Position numbers and translations under genes: made by a program. Under the pieces are notes generated by a model, which searched no databases, was not told the origin of the DNA, and saw only the letters and a list, made by a program, of their open reading frames with translations. Positions 44,747-53,762 of a DNA stretch of 64,000 nucleotides are shown here, in pieces. Origin of the DNA: Pseudomonadota bacterium (lineage in GTDB: Bacteria > Pseudomonadota > Gammaproteobacteria > Steroidobacterales > Steroidobacteraceae); assembly GCA_018240525.1 (NCBI GenBank), contig JAFEFN010000013.1, positions 124,001 through 188,000 on the forward strand. The letters run 5' to 3'. The number at the start of each line of letters is the position of its first letter. Position 1 is the first letter of the stretch.

Positions 44747-46144
44747 CTAGGCGGTTTTCCGCGCCAGAGCGCTGTCCAGGCGAAGCAGCGTACGTTCGCG
44801 TCCGAGCAGTCCGAGAGTCACGTCGATCGGCGGGGACACGGCGACTCCGGCTACCGCCACCCGCAGCGGCTGGGCGATCTTTCCCAACCCGACCGCCAGC
44901 TGCGTTGCCAGTTCATTCAACGCCGCATTGATCGCAGGAGCGGTCCACTCGCTGAGGGCCGCGAGGCGCTCGCGCACCTGGCCCAGGCGGCCCAGGCCCT
45001 CCGGATTGAGGTGCTTTGCCGCAGCCTGCGGATCCACCTCGATCGAATCGACGAACAGGAAACGACTGCTCTGTGCCATCTCCTTCAGCGTCTTGGCGCG
45101 CTCCCGCTGCGCGAGGATGACGCCCTCGAGCAGAGTCTGGTCGTTCGAGTCGATGCCGATGCGGCGCAGCTGCGCCTGAAGGTACGGCACCACCCGCGCG
45201 GGCGGGGCACGCATCATGTGCTGCTGGTTCAGCCAGAGCAGCTTCTCGTTGTTGAAGGCGGAGGCCGCCTTGTTGACATCGTGGATGTCGAATGCCGCGA
45301 TCATCTCATCGCGCGTGAAGACCTCCTGGTCCCCGTGTGACCAGCCCAGGCGCACCAGATAATTGAGGAGTGCATCGGGCAGGAAGCCCTCTTCCTCGTA
45401 CTGCAGCACGCTCACCGCGCCGTGGCGCTTGGACAGCTTGGCGCCGTCGGGACCGAGGATCATCGGCACGTGCGCATAGACCGGGGGCGTGGAACCGAGC
45501 GCCCTCAGCATGTTCATCTGCCGCGGCGCATTGTTCAGGTGATCGTCGCCGCGGATGACGTGCGTGATGCCCATGTCCATGTCGTCCACGACGACGCAGA
45601 AATTGTAGGTCGGCGTACCGTCGGAGCGGGCGATGATCAGGTCGTCGAGTTCGGCGTTCTGGAAACTGACCGGCCCGTGGACCAGGTCCTCCACCACGAC
45701 GGCCCCGTCGGTCGGATTCCTGAAGCGCACGACCGGGGGCACGCCCGGCCGGGGCTCGGTGCGCGACCGGCACAACCCCGTGTAGCGCGGCTTTTCCTTG
45801 CGCGCCAGCTGCCCCTCGCGTAGCGCGTCGAGTTCTTGCTTGGTGCAGTAGCAGTGATAGGCGGTCCCGGCGGCAAGCATGCCGGCGATCACTTCGCGAT
45901 AGCGGTCAAAGCGCCGGGTCTGGTAGTAGGGGCCCTCGTCCGCGTCCAGTCCGAGCCACTGCATCCCCTCGAGGATGACGCGCACCGCCTCGTCGGTGGA
46001 GCGCTCCCGGTCGGTGTCCTCCACGCGCAGTACAAACTTGCCCTTCATGCGCCGCGCATACAGCCAGCTGAAGAGCGCCGTGCGGACGCCGCCCACGTGC
46101 AAAAGGCCGGTGGGACTGGGCGCAAAGCGGGTGACGACGGTCAT
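44747..46144 (-). CDS. gltX: Glutamyl-tRNA synthetase
   Basis: 465 residues from the ATG at 46144 (MTVVTRFAPSPTGLLHVGG), which gives the standard class-I N-terminus; the frame extends 11 codons upstream without homology. It has the HIGH-type signature HVGG, FVLRVEDTDRERS and the KMSKS equivalent KLSKRHG near residue 237. The C-terminal anticodon-binding domain ends in the ...LLRLDSALA region. It charges tRNA-Glu with glutamate for translation. tRNA-Ala and tRNA-Glu lie directly downstream on the same strand. Confidence 0.97.
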   Translation of the reverse strand: MTVVTRFAPSPTGLLHVGGVRTALFSWLYARRMKGKFVLRVEDTDRERSTDEAVRVILEGMQWLGLDADEGPYYQTRRFDRYREVIAGMLAAGTAYHCYCTKQELDALREGQLARKEKPRYTGLCRSRTEPRPGVPPVVRFRNPTDGAVVVEDLVHGPVSFQNAELDDLIIARSDGTPTYNFCVVVDDMDMGITHVIRGDDHLNNAPRQMNMLRALGSTPPVYAHVPMILGPDGAKLSKRHGAVSVLQYEEEGFLPDALLNYLVRLGWSHGDQEVFTRDEMIAAFDIHDVNKAASAFNNEKLLWLNQQHMMRAPPARVVPYLQAQLRRIGIDSNDQTLLEGVILAQRERAKTLKEMAQSSRFLFVDSIEVDPQAAAKHLNPEGLGRLGQVRERLAALSEWTAPAINAALNELATQLAVGLGKIAQPLRVAVAGVAVSPPIDVTLGLLGRERTLLRLDSALARKTA

Positions 46145-46244
46145 GTAGATCGGGCATTTACCTTCGGGGGCGCGCATGGTAACGCAGGAGCGGCTTGATT
46201 TGCCTTGCCCGAGGGGCGCCTATAGACTGCCGGTCCCTCGCAAA

Positions 46245-46319
46245 GGGCGGTTAGCTCAGCGGTAGAGCACTGCTTTCACACGGCAGGGGCCACTGGTTCG
46301 ATCCCAGTACCGCCCACCA
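46245..46319 (+). tRNA. tRNA-Val (CAC), island attachment site
   Basis: Acceptor GGGCGGT pairs with ACCGCCC, D arm AGCTCAGCGGTAGAGC, anticodon loop TTCACAC (CAC), T arm CTGGTTCGATCCCAG, encoded CCA. Its last 45 bases recur at 48866, so this gene is the target of an integration. Confidence 0.95.
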
Positions 46320-46320
46320 T
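46275..46320 (+). repeat. Left direct repeat (attL-like) within tRNA-Val
   Basis: The 46-base sequence from TTCACACGGCAGGGGCCACT to the base after CCA. It matches 48866-48911 at 45 of 46 positions. Confidence 0.85.
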
Positions 46321-46715
46321 TCAGAACAAGTGCTTAGGGATACTCCCGCAGACAGTCTTGCGCGAATTTGGGGCAATTTCGATGGCTCCAACGCCCCCGG
46401 GAGCACGCGTTGCCGATCTCAGGAGCCCATGGCGGTCGATCCTTGGCCAAGGTGGCGGCTTGCATTGGGAGCACCTGTACCTCGACACAAGTGCCCTGGG
46501 TCTACTTTCCTCCGTATTCGCCGGTCCCCACTGGCTAGCAGAGCTGGACCGCCTGGGCGGACAAAGTCCACCCAGCGAAGGCTGCTGCGCCGCGCCGAAA
46601 CGGTCGCAAAGGCGACCGCCCGCGCATTCGATCGAGGGCGAGACACGGAATCTTGACGCCTCGTCCTATGGGTACTACCTTGTGACTACCTAAACTGTGA
46701 GGACCAGATTAGCTG
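46321..46715. other. Island leading region without a supported gene
   Basis: 395 bases after the tRNA. Two overlapping frames up to about 110 codons are open but have no ribosome site and no recognisable protein features. The end (from about 46660) is probably the promoter and ribosome site (GAGG) of the antitoxin gene. Confidence 0.5.
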
Positions 46716-47006
46716 ATGGCCGCCACAAGCCTGAAACTCCCTGAAGACCTCAAGCGTCGTATCGAGCGACTGGCAAATGCTGCAAACAAGACCCCCCATG
46801 CTTTCATGGTCGAAGCGCTGGCTCGCGAGGCTGAGCGATCTGAACTAAGAGCGCGCTTCGCCGACGAGGCAGCACGGTCAGAGGAGGAAGCGCTCTCGAG
46901 CGGCAAGGCCTTTGAGCTCGCAGCTACCTTCGACTATCTGACTGCGCGGGCGTCCGGCGTCAAAGGGCGACGTCCCAGGGCCCGTGCATGGCGACGGTCG
47001 AAATAA
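46716..47006 (+). CDS. Ribbon-helix-helix antitoxin (ParD/CopG-like)
   Basis: 96 residues. The N-terminal RHH DNA-binding motif is clear (SLKLPEDLKRRIERLANAAN, then KTPHAFMVEALARE). The C-terminal half is charged and Ala-rich, the flexible toxin-binding part. It overlaps the toxin gene by 19 bases, the usual antitoxin-first order. It should repress its own promoter and neutralise the toxin. Family assigned from motif; the exact TA type (ParDE or RelBE) is not certain. Confidence 0.85.
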   Translation: MAATSLKLPEDLKRRIERLANAANKTPHAFMVEALAREAERSELRARFADEAARSEEEALSSGKAFELAATFDYLTARASGVKGRRPRARAWRRSK

Positions 47007-47284
47007 CTCAAAGAGCGCTAGCCGATCTCGAACGGCTGTTTGACTTCATCGCCACCGAGAATCCCCCAAAGGGGCGGGAACAGATTCTAAGCGTGCGAAG
47101 AGCTTTTGAGCTCTTGGGCGATCACCCTTTGCTTGGGCGACCCGCCGAGGACGGCAGGCGGGAACTCATCCTCTCTCGCGGCCACTACGGATACATCGCC
47201 AAATACCGCTGGCTTCCCGCCGAGGATATCGTTCTGATCCTTGCCGTTCGACATCAGCTTGAGGCCGGCTACGCAGGCGAGTAA
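46988..47284 (+). CDS. ParE/RelE-superfamily toxin
   Basis: 98 residues, normal length for the superfamily. MATVEITQRALADLERLFDF, then DHPLLGRPAEDGRRELILSR and YIAKYRWLPAEDIVLILAVRH match the ParE/RelE toxin fold. The C-terminal basic and aromatic residues are kept (RHQLEAGYAGE). ParE members poison gyrase and RelE members cleave mRNA; reading alone leans to ParE. It ends TAATG, sharing one base with the start of the flavin oxidase gene. Confidence 0.88.
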   Translation: MATVEITQRALADLERLFDFIATENPPKGREQILSVRRAFELLGDHPLLGRPAEDGRRELILSRGHYGYIAKYRWLPAEDIVLILAVRHQLEAGYAGE

Positions 47285-48717
47285 TGGCCAGGAATCAGCC
47301 CATGAGCCTCCCTTGGACCCGCCGTGATTTCGTACGCCTCGCCGGGGGTGTGGTGGCTTTGGGTGCGTACGCGCGCCCGGGTCTTCTAGCGGCCTTCGCG
47401 GCCGATCCAGTTTCCAACCTCGACGATCTCGCCCGCAGCATTCGTGGGCAGTTATTGCGCGGGGGCTCGCCCGGCTACGACGATGCGAGGAGAGTCTGGA
47501 ACCTTGCCTACGATCGCCGCCCGCTCGCGATCGTACGCGCCGCGACCCTCGGCGACGTGCAACGCTGCGTGGAGTACGCACGCGAGCACACAGTTCCCAT
47601 CGCCGTCCGGGGCGGCGGTCACAGCTATGCGGGGTACGGGGTAGCGGACGGTGCGCTACAGATAGATCTCGGCACATTCAACACCGTCACCGTCGACCGC
47701 GACCGCCGAGTCGCCTCGGTGGGTGGCGGCACCCGGATCGGGGACCTTCTCAGGGCCACGCTGGCCGCGGGTCTTTACACGCCGATGGGGTCGTGCGGCT
47801 CTGTAGGCGTCGCCGGGCTCACGCTCGCGGGCGGTGACACGAATGGGAGAGGCCTGTATGGAACGGCCTGCGACAATATGATCGGCGCGCAGCTGGTCAC
47901 CGCTGACGGTGAAGCGCGCGAACTCGGACCTTACGGGAACGAGGACCTGTACTGGGCAATCCGCGGCGGCGGCGGGAACTTCGGCGTCGTCACCCGGCTG
48001 GATTTCCGGCTGCACCCCGTCGTGCCGTTACATACCGCTGCGTTCAACATCGGCTGGCGAGACATTGCCGGGGCGATGCGCGCCTTTGGCGACCTCGTAC
48101 GCGACGCCCCCGATGAGGCACGCGCCGGCTTCTTTCTGGACCCGGAGTCTGGGGCGTCGGCGAGCTGCGGATACCGTGGTGACGCGGCAGCTGCAGCGGC
48201 CTACCTGGAGAAGTGGCAAGCCGCATTCCGCCCCGCGGAGGCGCAGCTCTCCACCTCAACACCGATTCCGGAAGGAGAAGTCTGGGGCCCGACATCCATG
48301 GCCGTCGACGGCGCGTTCCTCGAAGATCTGAGCGGCGCCGTCGTCGACGTACTTTCGCGCGCGGCGATGGTAGGACGTGGGTTCGGACAGATGCTGCTCG
48401 GCCTTTCTAATGGGGTCGTGGCACGCATCCCGATGACCGCCACCGCCTACCCCCTACGCGGAACGGGACTAAGTACCTTGATTGCCGCTGAGTGGCACAA
48501 GCCGGGGGACCGCACGCGCGCTGAACGTTGGGTGGCGGACACTGGCGAGGCACTGCGTCCCTGGGCGGGCCGCGCCTACGTGAACTACCTGCCGCCAAGC
48601 ACACCGGGGCGAATTCGTGAGATCTACGGCGTGAACTATCCGCGGCTGGTGCGGATCAAGGCGCAGTACGACGCTGCGAACCTGTTCCGGGAGAACCAGA
48701 ATATCCGGCCGTATTAG
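47284..48717 (+). CDS. Tat-exported FAD-linked oxidase (berberine-bridge type)
   Basis: 477 residues. The N-terminus has a twin-arginine signal (TRRDFVRLAGGVVALGAYA). The FAD-binding_4 domain has the VRGGGHSYAGYG motif whose His covalently binds FAD in this family, and GSCGSVGVAGLTLAGG provides a candidate second covalent site (Cys). The C-terminal BBE segment ends REIYGVNYPRLVRIKAQYD...NLFRENQNI. It oxidises alcohols, sugars or aromatic compounds using O2. Its start overlaps the toxin stop by one base, so it is part of the TA operon. Likely folded in the cytoplasm with FAD and exported. Confidence 0.9.
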   Translation: MARNQPMSLPWTRRDFVRLAGGVVALGAYARPGLLAAFAADPVSNLDDLARSIRGQLLRGGSPGYDDARRVWNLAYDRRPLAIVRAATLGDVQRCVEYAREHTVPIAVRGGGHSYAGYGVADGALQIDLGTFNTVTVDRDRRVASVGGGTRIGDLLRATLAAGLYTPMGSCGSVGVAGLTLAGGDTNGRGLYGTACDNMIGAQLVTADGEARELGPYGNEDLYWAIRGGGGNFGVVTRLDFRLHPVVPLHTAAFNIGWRDIAGAMRAFGDLVRDAPDEARAGFFLDPESGASASCGYRGDAAAAAAYLEKWQAAFRPAEAQLSTSTPIPEGEVWGPTSMAVDGAFLEDLSGAVVDVLSRAAMVGRGFGQMLLGLSNGVVARIPMTATAYPLRGTGLSTLIAAEWHKPGDRTRAERWVADTGEALRPWAGRAYVNYLPPSTPGRIREIYGVNYPRLVRIKAQYDAANLFRENQNIRPY

Positions 48718-48724
48718 GGGCGCC

Positions 48725-48750
48725 GTCCCGCCGGCGGCTGGGACAATTTT
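48725..48750 (+). terminator. Intrinsic terminator after flavin oxidase
   Basis: GTCCC-GCCGGCGGCT-GGGAC, with an inner GCC/GGC pair, is followed by AATTTT, 8 bases after the stop codon. It ends the TA-oxidase operon. Confidence 0.65.
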
Positions 48751-48865
48751 GGGACAGTGCGATCGTGACACTGTCTGATATCAGATGACATCACGTGATA
48801 CTAAGTGCCTGTTGCACCTGGAGACCCGACTCGCATATCGCTGATTGCTAGGACCTATACCCCCG

Positions 48866-48911
48866 TTCACACGGCAGGGGCCAGTGGTTCGATCCCAGTA
48901 CCGCCCACCAT
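48866..48911 (+). repeat. Right direct repeat: partial tRNA-Val 3' end (attR-like)
   Basis: A 46-base copy of the tRNA-Val 3' part including the CCA. One base differs (G at 48884 for C at 46293), breaking a T-stem pair, so it cannot be a functional tRNA. The 5' half of the tRNA is absent. Confidence 0.85.
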
Positions 48912-49322
48912 AAAATCAAGCACTTAATCGAGGCCTAACGACTCCTCGCAAGGCTGCCGTGCGGAAACCGTACGGACCGATAAGCCCCATGTGCAGCGTT
49001 GACTGCCCGGCGTTCCTTGGCGTGCCTAAAGACCTCACGCTCACCCTTGCAGTCACCGCAACGCCCTTGGTCGCGTGGCGCGGGCCCGGATTCGAGTACC
49101 CGAATCTGCGGGACGTCCCTCTTATCTATCAAACAGATCGCCGCACGGTTGATGACGTCCTACTTATTCACTCTTCGAAGTAGCACGAGCGATTGTACGT
49201 CGGGGTGTTGCGATTTGTGGGCGGGCGATCCTCGTCAATCTGGACGCGATACGGTGGCGATGGACGTCGGATCGTCATTTCGAATCAGCCGATCAAAGGC
49301 AACTCAATCAACGGGGGATCTC
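48912..49322. other. Spacer after island without a supported gene
   Basis: About 410 bases between the right repeat and the beta-helix gene. Short frames are present but lack ribosome sites or recognisable content. The last 20 bases hold the GGGGGA ribosome site of the following gene. Confidence 0.5.
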
Positions 49323-50255
49323 ATGTCACGTTTAAAACTCGGTATGAGTCTTTGTCTACCGCTGCTTCTTCTCATGGCGGCGAGTACGGTCAAAGCGGCG
49401 ACTCTTTACGTGAACTGTGGCGGGAGAATTGGCCTGACCAGCATTGGAGCCGCACTGCGGGCGGCGCAATTTGCAGGTCCGAGCACGATCAACGTATCCG
49501 GCGCATGCAATGAGAACGTCGTGATCCAGAGTCTGGATCGGATCACGCTGAACGCGGCACAAGGCGCATCGATCAACGATACGTCGGGAGGAAACCTCGC
49601 GACGGTCAATATCGACGATTCACGCGACGTGGCGATCAACGGGTTTACGATCAGTGGCGGTGCCGGTGGCGCCGACGCGGTCGATTGCCAGGACGGCTCT
49701 GTGTGTCGACTGAATGGCAATACGATTCAGGGCGCCGTGAACGGATATGGCGTTGGCGCCTTCTTCTCTCAGGTATTTCTGGACGGCGGCACGCTGCAGA
49801 ACAACTTCGACGGGCTAGCCGTGATCAATGGCGCGAGTGGCCGGGCCACCAACGTGACCATCCAGAACAACTCCATTGGGATCGAGATAAGGACGCATTC
49901 GTTCGTAAACACCACCGCGACGATTACGGCCAACTCTGGCAGTGGGGTGTTCGTTCATGAAGGCGGGACCTTCAGCTGCCCGGGATGCCAGATTACCGGG
50001 AACGGAAACATCGGGTTGATTCTGAACAGAGACTCGAGCGCGAGGTTGTACGGCGCGTTTGCAGTTACCGGGAATACTGGCGGTGGAATCCAACTTGCCG
50101 AGGAATCCTCGGTCATCTTCCCGAGGCCCACCGGAACGGTGACGGGCAACACCGGGGGTATGGACGTTTACTGCGGCTCCTCGTACACGACAGCGCGGGG
50201 CGCCACGACTAACATCGGCGGCGGAACCACCAACTGCGTGGAGCCGTCACCGTAA
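49323..50255 (+). CDS. Exported right-handed beta-helix protein
   Basis: 310 residues. The start at 49323 is chosen for its ribosome site (GGGGGA) and because it opens a signal peptide (LKLGMSLCLPLLLLMAASTVKA); the frame is open farther upstream without features. Repeating coils of a parallel beta-helix are evident: NVVIQSLDRITLNAAQGASI, DVAINGFTISGGAGG, GRATNVTIQNNSIGIEI and TATITANSGSGVFVHE. Four cysteines may form disulphides. Such folds are pectate-lyase-like or carbohydrate-binding; no catalytic residues are evident. It is closed by the hairpin at 50269. Confidence 0.85.
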   Translation: MSRLKLGMSLCLPLLLLMAASTVKAATLYVNCGGRIGLTSIGAALRAAQFAGPSTINVSGACNENVVIQSLDRITLNAAQGASINDTSGGNLATVNIDDSRDVAINGFTISGGAGGADAVDCQDGSVCRLNGNTIQGAVNGYGVGAFFSQVFLDGGTLQNNFDGLAVINGASGRATNVTIQNNSIGIEIRTHSFVNTTATITANSGSGVFVHEGGTFSCPGCQITGNGNIGLILNRDSSARLYGAFAVTGNTGGGIQLAEESSVIFPRPTGTVTGNTGGMDVYCGSSYTTARGATTNIGGGTTNCVEPSP

Positions 50256-50268
50256 GGCGACCGGTCTG

Positions 50269-50297
50269 AGAGCGGCCCGGACGGGCGGGGCCGCTCT
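50269..50297 (+). terminator. Terminator hairpin after beta-helix gene
   Basis: AGAGCGGCCC pairs with GGGGCCGCTCT across an 8-base loop, beginning 14 bases after the stop codon. There is only a short T stretch. Confidence 0.6.
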
Positions 50298-50354
50298 TAA
50301 CCGGTATTGGAGTCAGCGGGGATTGCCGGCCTCCGTGCTCCTCAGCATCGTCGC

Positions 50355-53300
50355 TCAGCCACCGGACACGCCCGCGAGCGGGATCATGTTGGCGCGCTCC
50401 AGCGATTGATTGAACGCCGGCAGCTCCTGCTGCAGGATTGCCTGGAAGTCGGCTTCGGCGTGCGCCATCTCGCCCTCGAGCGCCGTCAGCGTCGCCAGCT
50501 GCGCGGCGGTGGGGGCGAAATCGGCGCCCCCGGCCACGTCGCCGCCGCCGGTGCCCACCTCCGCGTTGAGCCAGATAAGGTCCAAGTAGGCGCCGTAGGC
50601 CTCGACGAAATACTTATCGTCACTGTCGCGCAGCGCCCGCGAGACCAGCCGCGATTCGACCGCCTCGAGCTTCTTGTCCAGGTCCTGTGCCGCCTGCAGC
50701 AGTTGTGCACGCTGCTGCTCCTCGGCGGCGCTCAGCAGGCGCGGCGGCGCGGCCGCCGGTTCGGCATCCTCGTCATCATCGTCCTCCCCGAATCCGGTCT
50801 CCGGCTTTCTGTGCGGCGCCCCGGTCTGGAGCATCGACTGGATGACTTCCAGCTGCTTGCGCATCCACTCCATCCTGTTGATGGAGTCGGCCACGTGGCT
50901 GATGTCGTCGCGAATGCGCAGCAGCGTGCCGACCGACGACTCAATGTCCGCCGCCGAGCCCGGCGCCCGCGGGTCGGCCACGACGGTCAGCGGCTGCTCA
51001 TAAGAGCGGGACGCCGCGGTCAGGCGCAGCGTATAGACACCGGGGGCCACGATGGGACCGACTTCGGCCGGTCGCGAGCCCCAGTGGGTGATGGCTCGCG
51101 AGTCTTCCTCCCAGAACCGCGGTTCCAGCCAGATGCGCGGGTTGTCGGGAGCAACCGTGCGCAGGGCAACGAGCCTGGGTGATTCGTAGCGCAGGTCCCA
51201 CTGGATGCGGTTGATCCCGGGGACAAGGTCCTTGGCTTCGAGGGTGCGCACGCTCGCGCCCTTGGAGTCGACGATCTCGAGCTTGACCGGCTCCCTGGGC
51301 ACGGTGTCCAGGAAGAAGTTGACCATGGCCGCACCGCCCTTGACGAAGCGGTAGGTCTTGCGCGGCTCGAACAGGCCCACCGGGGCGCGGGCGCGCTGCC
51401 GCGCCATCTGTTCGAGCGGGGTGATGTCATCGAGGATGTAGAGTCCGCGACCATAGGTGGCTACCACCAGGTCGTGGAATTCCTTCTGCACCACCGCCCA
51501 GGTGACCGGGGCCGGCGGCAAGCCGGTCCGCAAGGCCATCCAGTGCGCGCCATCGTCGAGTGAATAGTGCAGCGCGTTGCCGGTTCCCGCGAACAGCAGG
51601 CCCGGGCAGTTCGGATCATCGGTGACCGTGCGGACGTAGGACAGCTCGCCCCTGGGCAGATCGCTGCTGATGCGCTTCCAGGACTTGCCGAAGTCCGTGG
51701 TCTTGTAGATGTAGGGATCGCGGTCGTTCACCAGATGGAAGTCGACGGCGACGTAAGCGGTCCCGGCATCGAAGCTCGAGGGCGCGATGCTGGTGATCGT
51801 GCCCCCGGCGGGGAGTCCCTTCATGCCACTGGTGACGTTCACCCAGTTCGCCGCCGCATCCTTGGTGTACCAGACCTGGCCGTCGTTGGTGCCCGCCCAG
51901 ATCAGTCCCTTCTGGATCTTCGACGGCGCGATGGCGAACACCACCTCGCCGTAGAACTGGCCGAGGTTGTCGCCGACGATCCCGCCCGAGGGTGCGATGT
52001 GCGCGGGGTCCTGCGTGGAAAGATCGGGACTGACGACCGCCCAGGTCTGGCCCGCGTCACTCGTCCTGAAGATGACCTGGCAGCCGTAGTAGACCGTGTT
52101 GTGGTCGAACGGGTCGATCGCCAGCGGCGGGGTCCAGTGGCAGCGGTACTTGAGGACATTGGGCGGATGGTCGAGCGTGTGCTTCCAGGGGCTGACCGAA
52201 TGCGCCTCCCGGTGGCGTGCGTCCCACCGCGTGACGGTATCGCCGTAGCAGGTCGCCCACACCACGTTCGGGTCCACGACGTCCGGGATCGTGAACCCGG
52301 ACTCGCAGCCGCCCATGTGGCGGTCCCAGCCGGTCTCCTGCGAGTCGACGGGCACGCTGGGGCCGCGCATGTTCCCGTCGTCCTGCATGTTGCTGTAGAA
52401 GTAATAGGGAACCTGCTCGTCCACGGCGACGTGGTACATCTGGCCGATCGGCAGCGTGACGCGATGGAAGCCGCGTCCGTGCACCGTCGTGATGATCATG
52501 CCGCCGTCATCGGTGATGACGAAGCGATCCGGATCGCGGGGGTCGATCCAGATGTCGTGCGTGTCCCCGCCCCAGGGGACGTTGCGGAAGCTCTCGCCCG
52601 CGTCCAGGGACTGGTGGAAGGAGCTGCTCGCTACCAGGACCTCGTTGTCGCTGCCGGTCGACACCGCGATGCGGATGTAGTAGCCGGCACGGCCGATGAG
52701 CGAACGGTCCGAATTGACGCGCTTCCAGTCCTTGCCGGCATTGTCGGAGCGCCATACCGAGCCCTGGTCGCGGGTCTGTATCAGCGCGTAGATGCGCGCG
52801 GAATTGGTCGGCGCAATGGCGACGTCGATCTTGCCCAGGGGGGCGTTCGGCAGCCCATGCTTCTCCAGACGCTTCCAGGAAGTGCCGCCATCGTGCGAGA
52901 TGTACAGCCCGGATCCCGGACCGCCGCTGTATTCACCCCAGGTGTGCATCTCCACCTGCCACACGCCGGCGATCAGCGTGTCGGGATCGTGTGCATCCAT
53001 GGACAGCCCGGAGCAGCCCACGCCTTCACCGGCAAACAGCACCCGCTCCCAGTGCTCGCCCCCGTCCGTGGTGCGGAACACGCCGCGCTGCTGCTGCGGC
53101 CCGGTGAGGCGGCCGAGGACGCACGCAAACACGATGTTGGGATTGGTCGGGTGCACGAGGATGCGGCCGATGCGGCCCGACTCGGGCAGCCCCATGTTCT
53201 TCCAGGTCCTGCCGGCGTCGGTGGACTTGTAGATCCCGTTGCCCATCACGTCGCTGTCGCGGATGGCCCAGGCCTCGCCGGTGCCGGCCCAGACCGTGCT

Positions 53301-53654
53301 CGGCTGCGAGGGCGCGACCGCCAGGGCGCCGATGGCTGCCGCGCTCTGCGTGTCGAAAATGGGGTCCCAGCGGTTGCCGCCGTCGATGGACTTCCACACC
53401 CCGCCCGAAGCGGCGCCGGCATAGTACGTGCTGGGGTCCCCGGCGATGCCGGCGACGGCGGCGATCCGGTTGCCGACCCTCGGGCCGACGAAGCGAAACC
53501 GGAACGCACCTTCCTTCTCGGAGTCGACGTCCTGGGAGTTGGCCGGTTCGGAGCCCGGCTTGCGCGGTTCTGCTGCGATCGTGGCACTCGTGGTCAGGCA
53601 GCCGAGCGCGGCGACGAGGATGAGCCAGGAGCGGGCGGCGGTTCTGGTGCACAT
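50355..53654 (-). CDS. Large exported BNR/sortilin-type beta-propeller protein
   Basis: 1099 residues from the ATG at 53654; the TTG-initiated frame upstream is unlikely because the signal peptide (SWLILVAALGCLTTSATIA) begins here. About a dozen BNR/Asp-box-like repeats follow (GGVWKSIDGGNRWDPI, GIYKSTDAGRTWKNMG, GVFRTTDGGEHWERV, GLYISHDGGTSWKRL), the ten-bladed VPS10/sortilin or YCF48-like propeller type. A C-terminal Ig-like module (about 880-960) and a helical/coiled tail complete it. No sialidase catalytic set is evident, so this is a binding or adhesin-like surface protein rather than a glycosidase. It is a standalone gene. Confidence 0.9.
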   Translation of the reverse strand: MCTRTAARSWLILVAALGCLTTSATIAAEPRKPGSEPANSQDVDSEKEGAFRFRFVGPRVGNRIAAVAGIAGDPSTYYAGAASGGVWKSIDGGNRWDPIFDTQSAAAIGALAVAPSQPSTVWAGTGEAWAIRDSDVMGNGIYKSTDAGRTWKNMGLPESGRIGRILVHPTNPNIVFACVLGRLTGPQQQRGVFRTTDGGEHWERVLFAGEGVGCSGLSMDAHDPDTLIAGVWQVEMHTWGEYSGGPGSGLYISHDGGTSWKRLEKHGLPNAPLGKIDVAIAPTNSARIYALIQTRDQGSVWRSDNAGKDWKRVNSDRSLIGRAGYYIRIAVSTGSDNEVLVASSSFHQSLDAGESFRNVPWGGDTHDIWIDPRDPDRFVITDDGGMIITTVHGRGFHRVTLPIGQMYHVAVDEQVPYYFYSNMQDDGNMRGPSVPVDSQETGWDRHMGGCESGFTIPDVVDPNVVWATCYGDTVTRWDARHREAHSVSPWKHTLDHPPNVLKYRCHWTPPLAIDPFDHNTVYYGCQVIFRTSDAGQTWAVVSPDLSTQDPAHIAPSGGIVGDNLGQFYGEVVFAIAPSKIQKGLIWAGTNDGQVWYTKDAAANWVNVTSGMKGLPAGGTITSIAPSSFDAGTAYVAVDFHLVNDRDPYIYKTTDFGKSWKRISSDLPRGELSYVRTVTDDPNCPGLLFAGTGNALHYSLDDGAHWMALRTGLPPAPVTWAVVQKEFHDLVVATYGRGLYILDDITPLEQMARQRARAPVGLFEPRKTYRFVKGGAAMVNFFLDTVPREPVKLEIVDSKGASVRTLEAKDLVPGINRIQWDLRYESPRLVALRTVAPDNPRIWLEPRFWEEDSRAITHWGSRPAEVGPIVAPGVYTLRLTAASRSYEQPLTVVADPRAPGSAADIESSVGTLLRIRDDISHVADSINRMEWMRKQLEVIQSMLQTGAPHRKPETGFGEDDDDEDAEPAAAPPRLLSAAEEQQRAQLLQAAQDLDKKLEAVESRLVSRALRDSDDKYFVEAYGAYLDLIWLNAEVGTGGGDVAGGADFAPTAAQLATLTALEGEMAHAEADFQAILQQELPAFNQSLERANMIPLAGVSGG

Positions 53655-53762
53655 AGGCTTCCACCTTGGGAGGAGGCGCCACCTTACATCAGAGGGCGGG
53701 CGGCGACTAACCCGGCCGGTCCGGCGGCGCGCCGCGCGGACGACACCGGCGCTTGAGTTATC

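Larger units (their letters stand above)
46245..48911 (+). mobile_element. Small genomic island integrated in tRNA-Val (integrase-less remnant)
   Basis: The segment between the intact tRNA-Val and a partial copy of its 3' end (46 bp, one mismatch) is about 2.6 kb. It carries an RHH antitoxin, a ParE-like toxin and a Tat-exported flavin oxidase, and no integrase. Duplicated tRNA 3' ends are the normal outcome of tyrosine-recombinase integration, so the island has probably lost its integrase or was mobilised by one elsewhere. An alternative is a duplication of the tRNA end without integration. Confidence 0.7.

Noticed and set aside
46330..46693. Two overlapping frames of about 110 codons in the island leading region
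   Set aside because: No ribosome site, poor composition and no domain; probably non-coding.
48866..48911. A second complete tRNA-Val
   Set aside because: Only the 3' part is present and a T-stem pair is broken; it is an attachment-site copy.
48959..49183. A 74-codon frame downstream of the right tRNA repeat
   Set aside because: No ribosome site or recognisable features.
51567..53756. A 729-codon open frame antisense to the BNR protein
   Set aside because: GC-rich third positions keep the opposite strand open; the sequence has no signal, repeats or domain, and the sense strand carries a clear signal peptide and BNR repeats.
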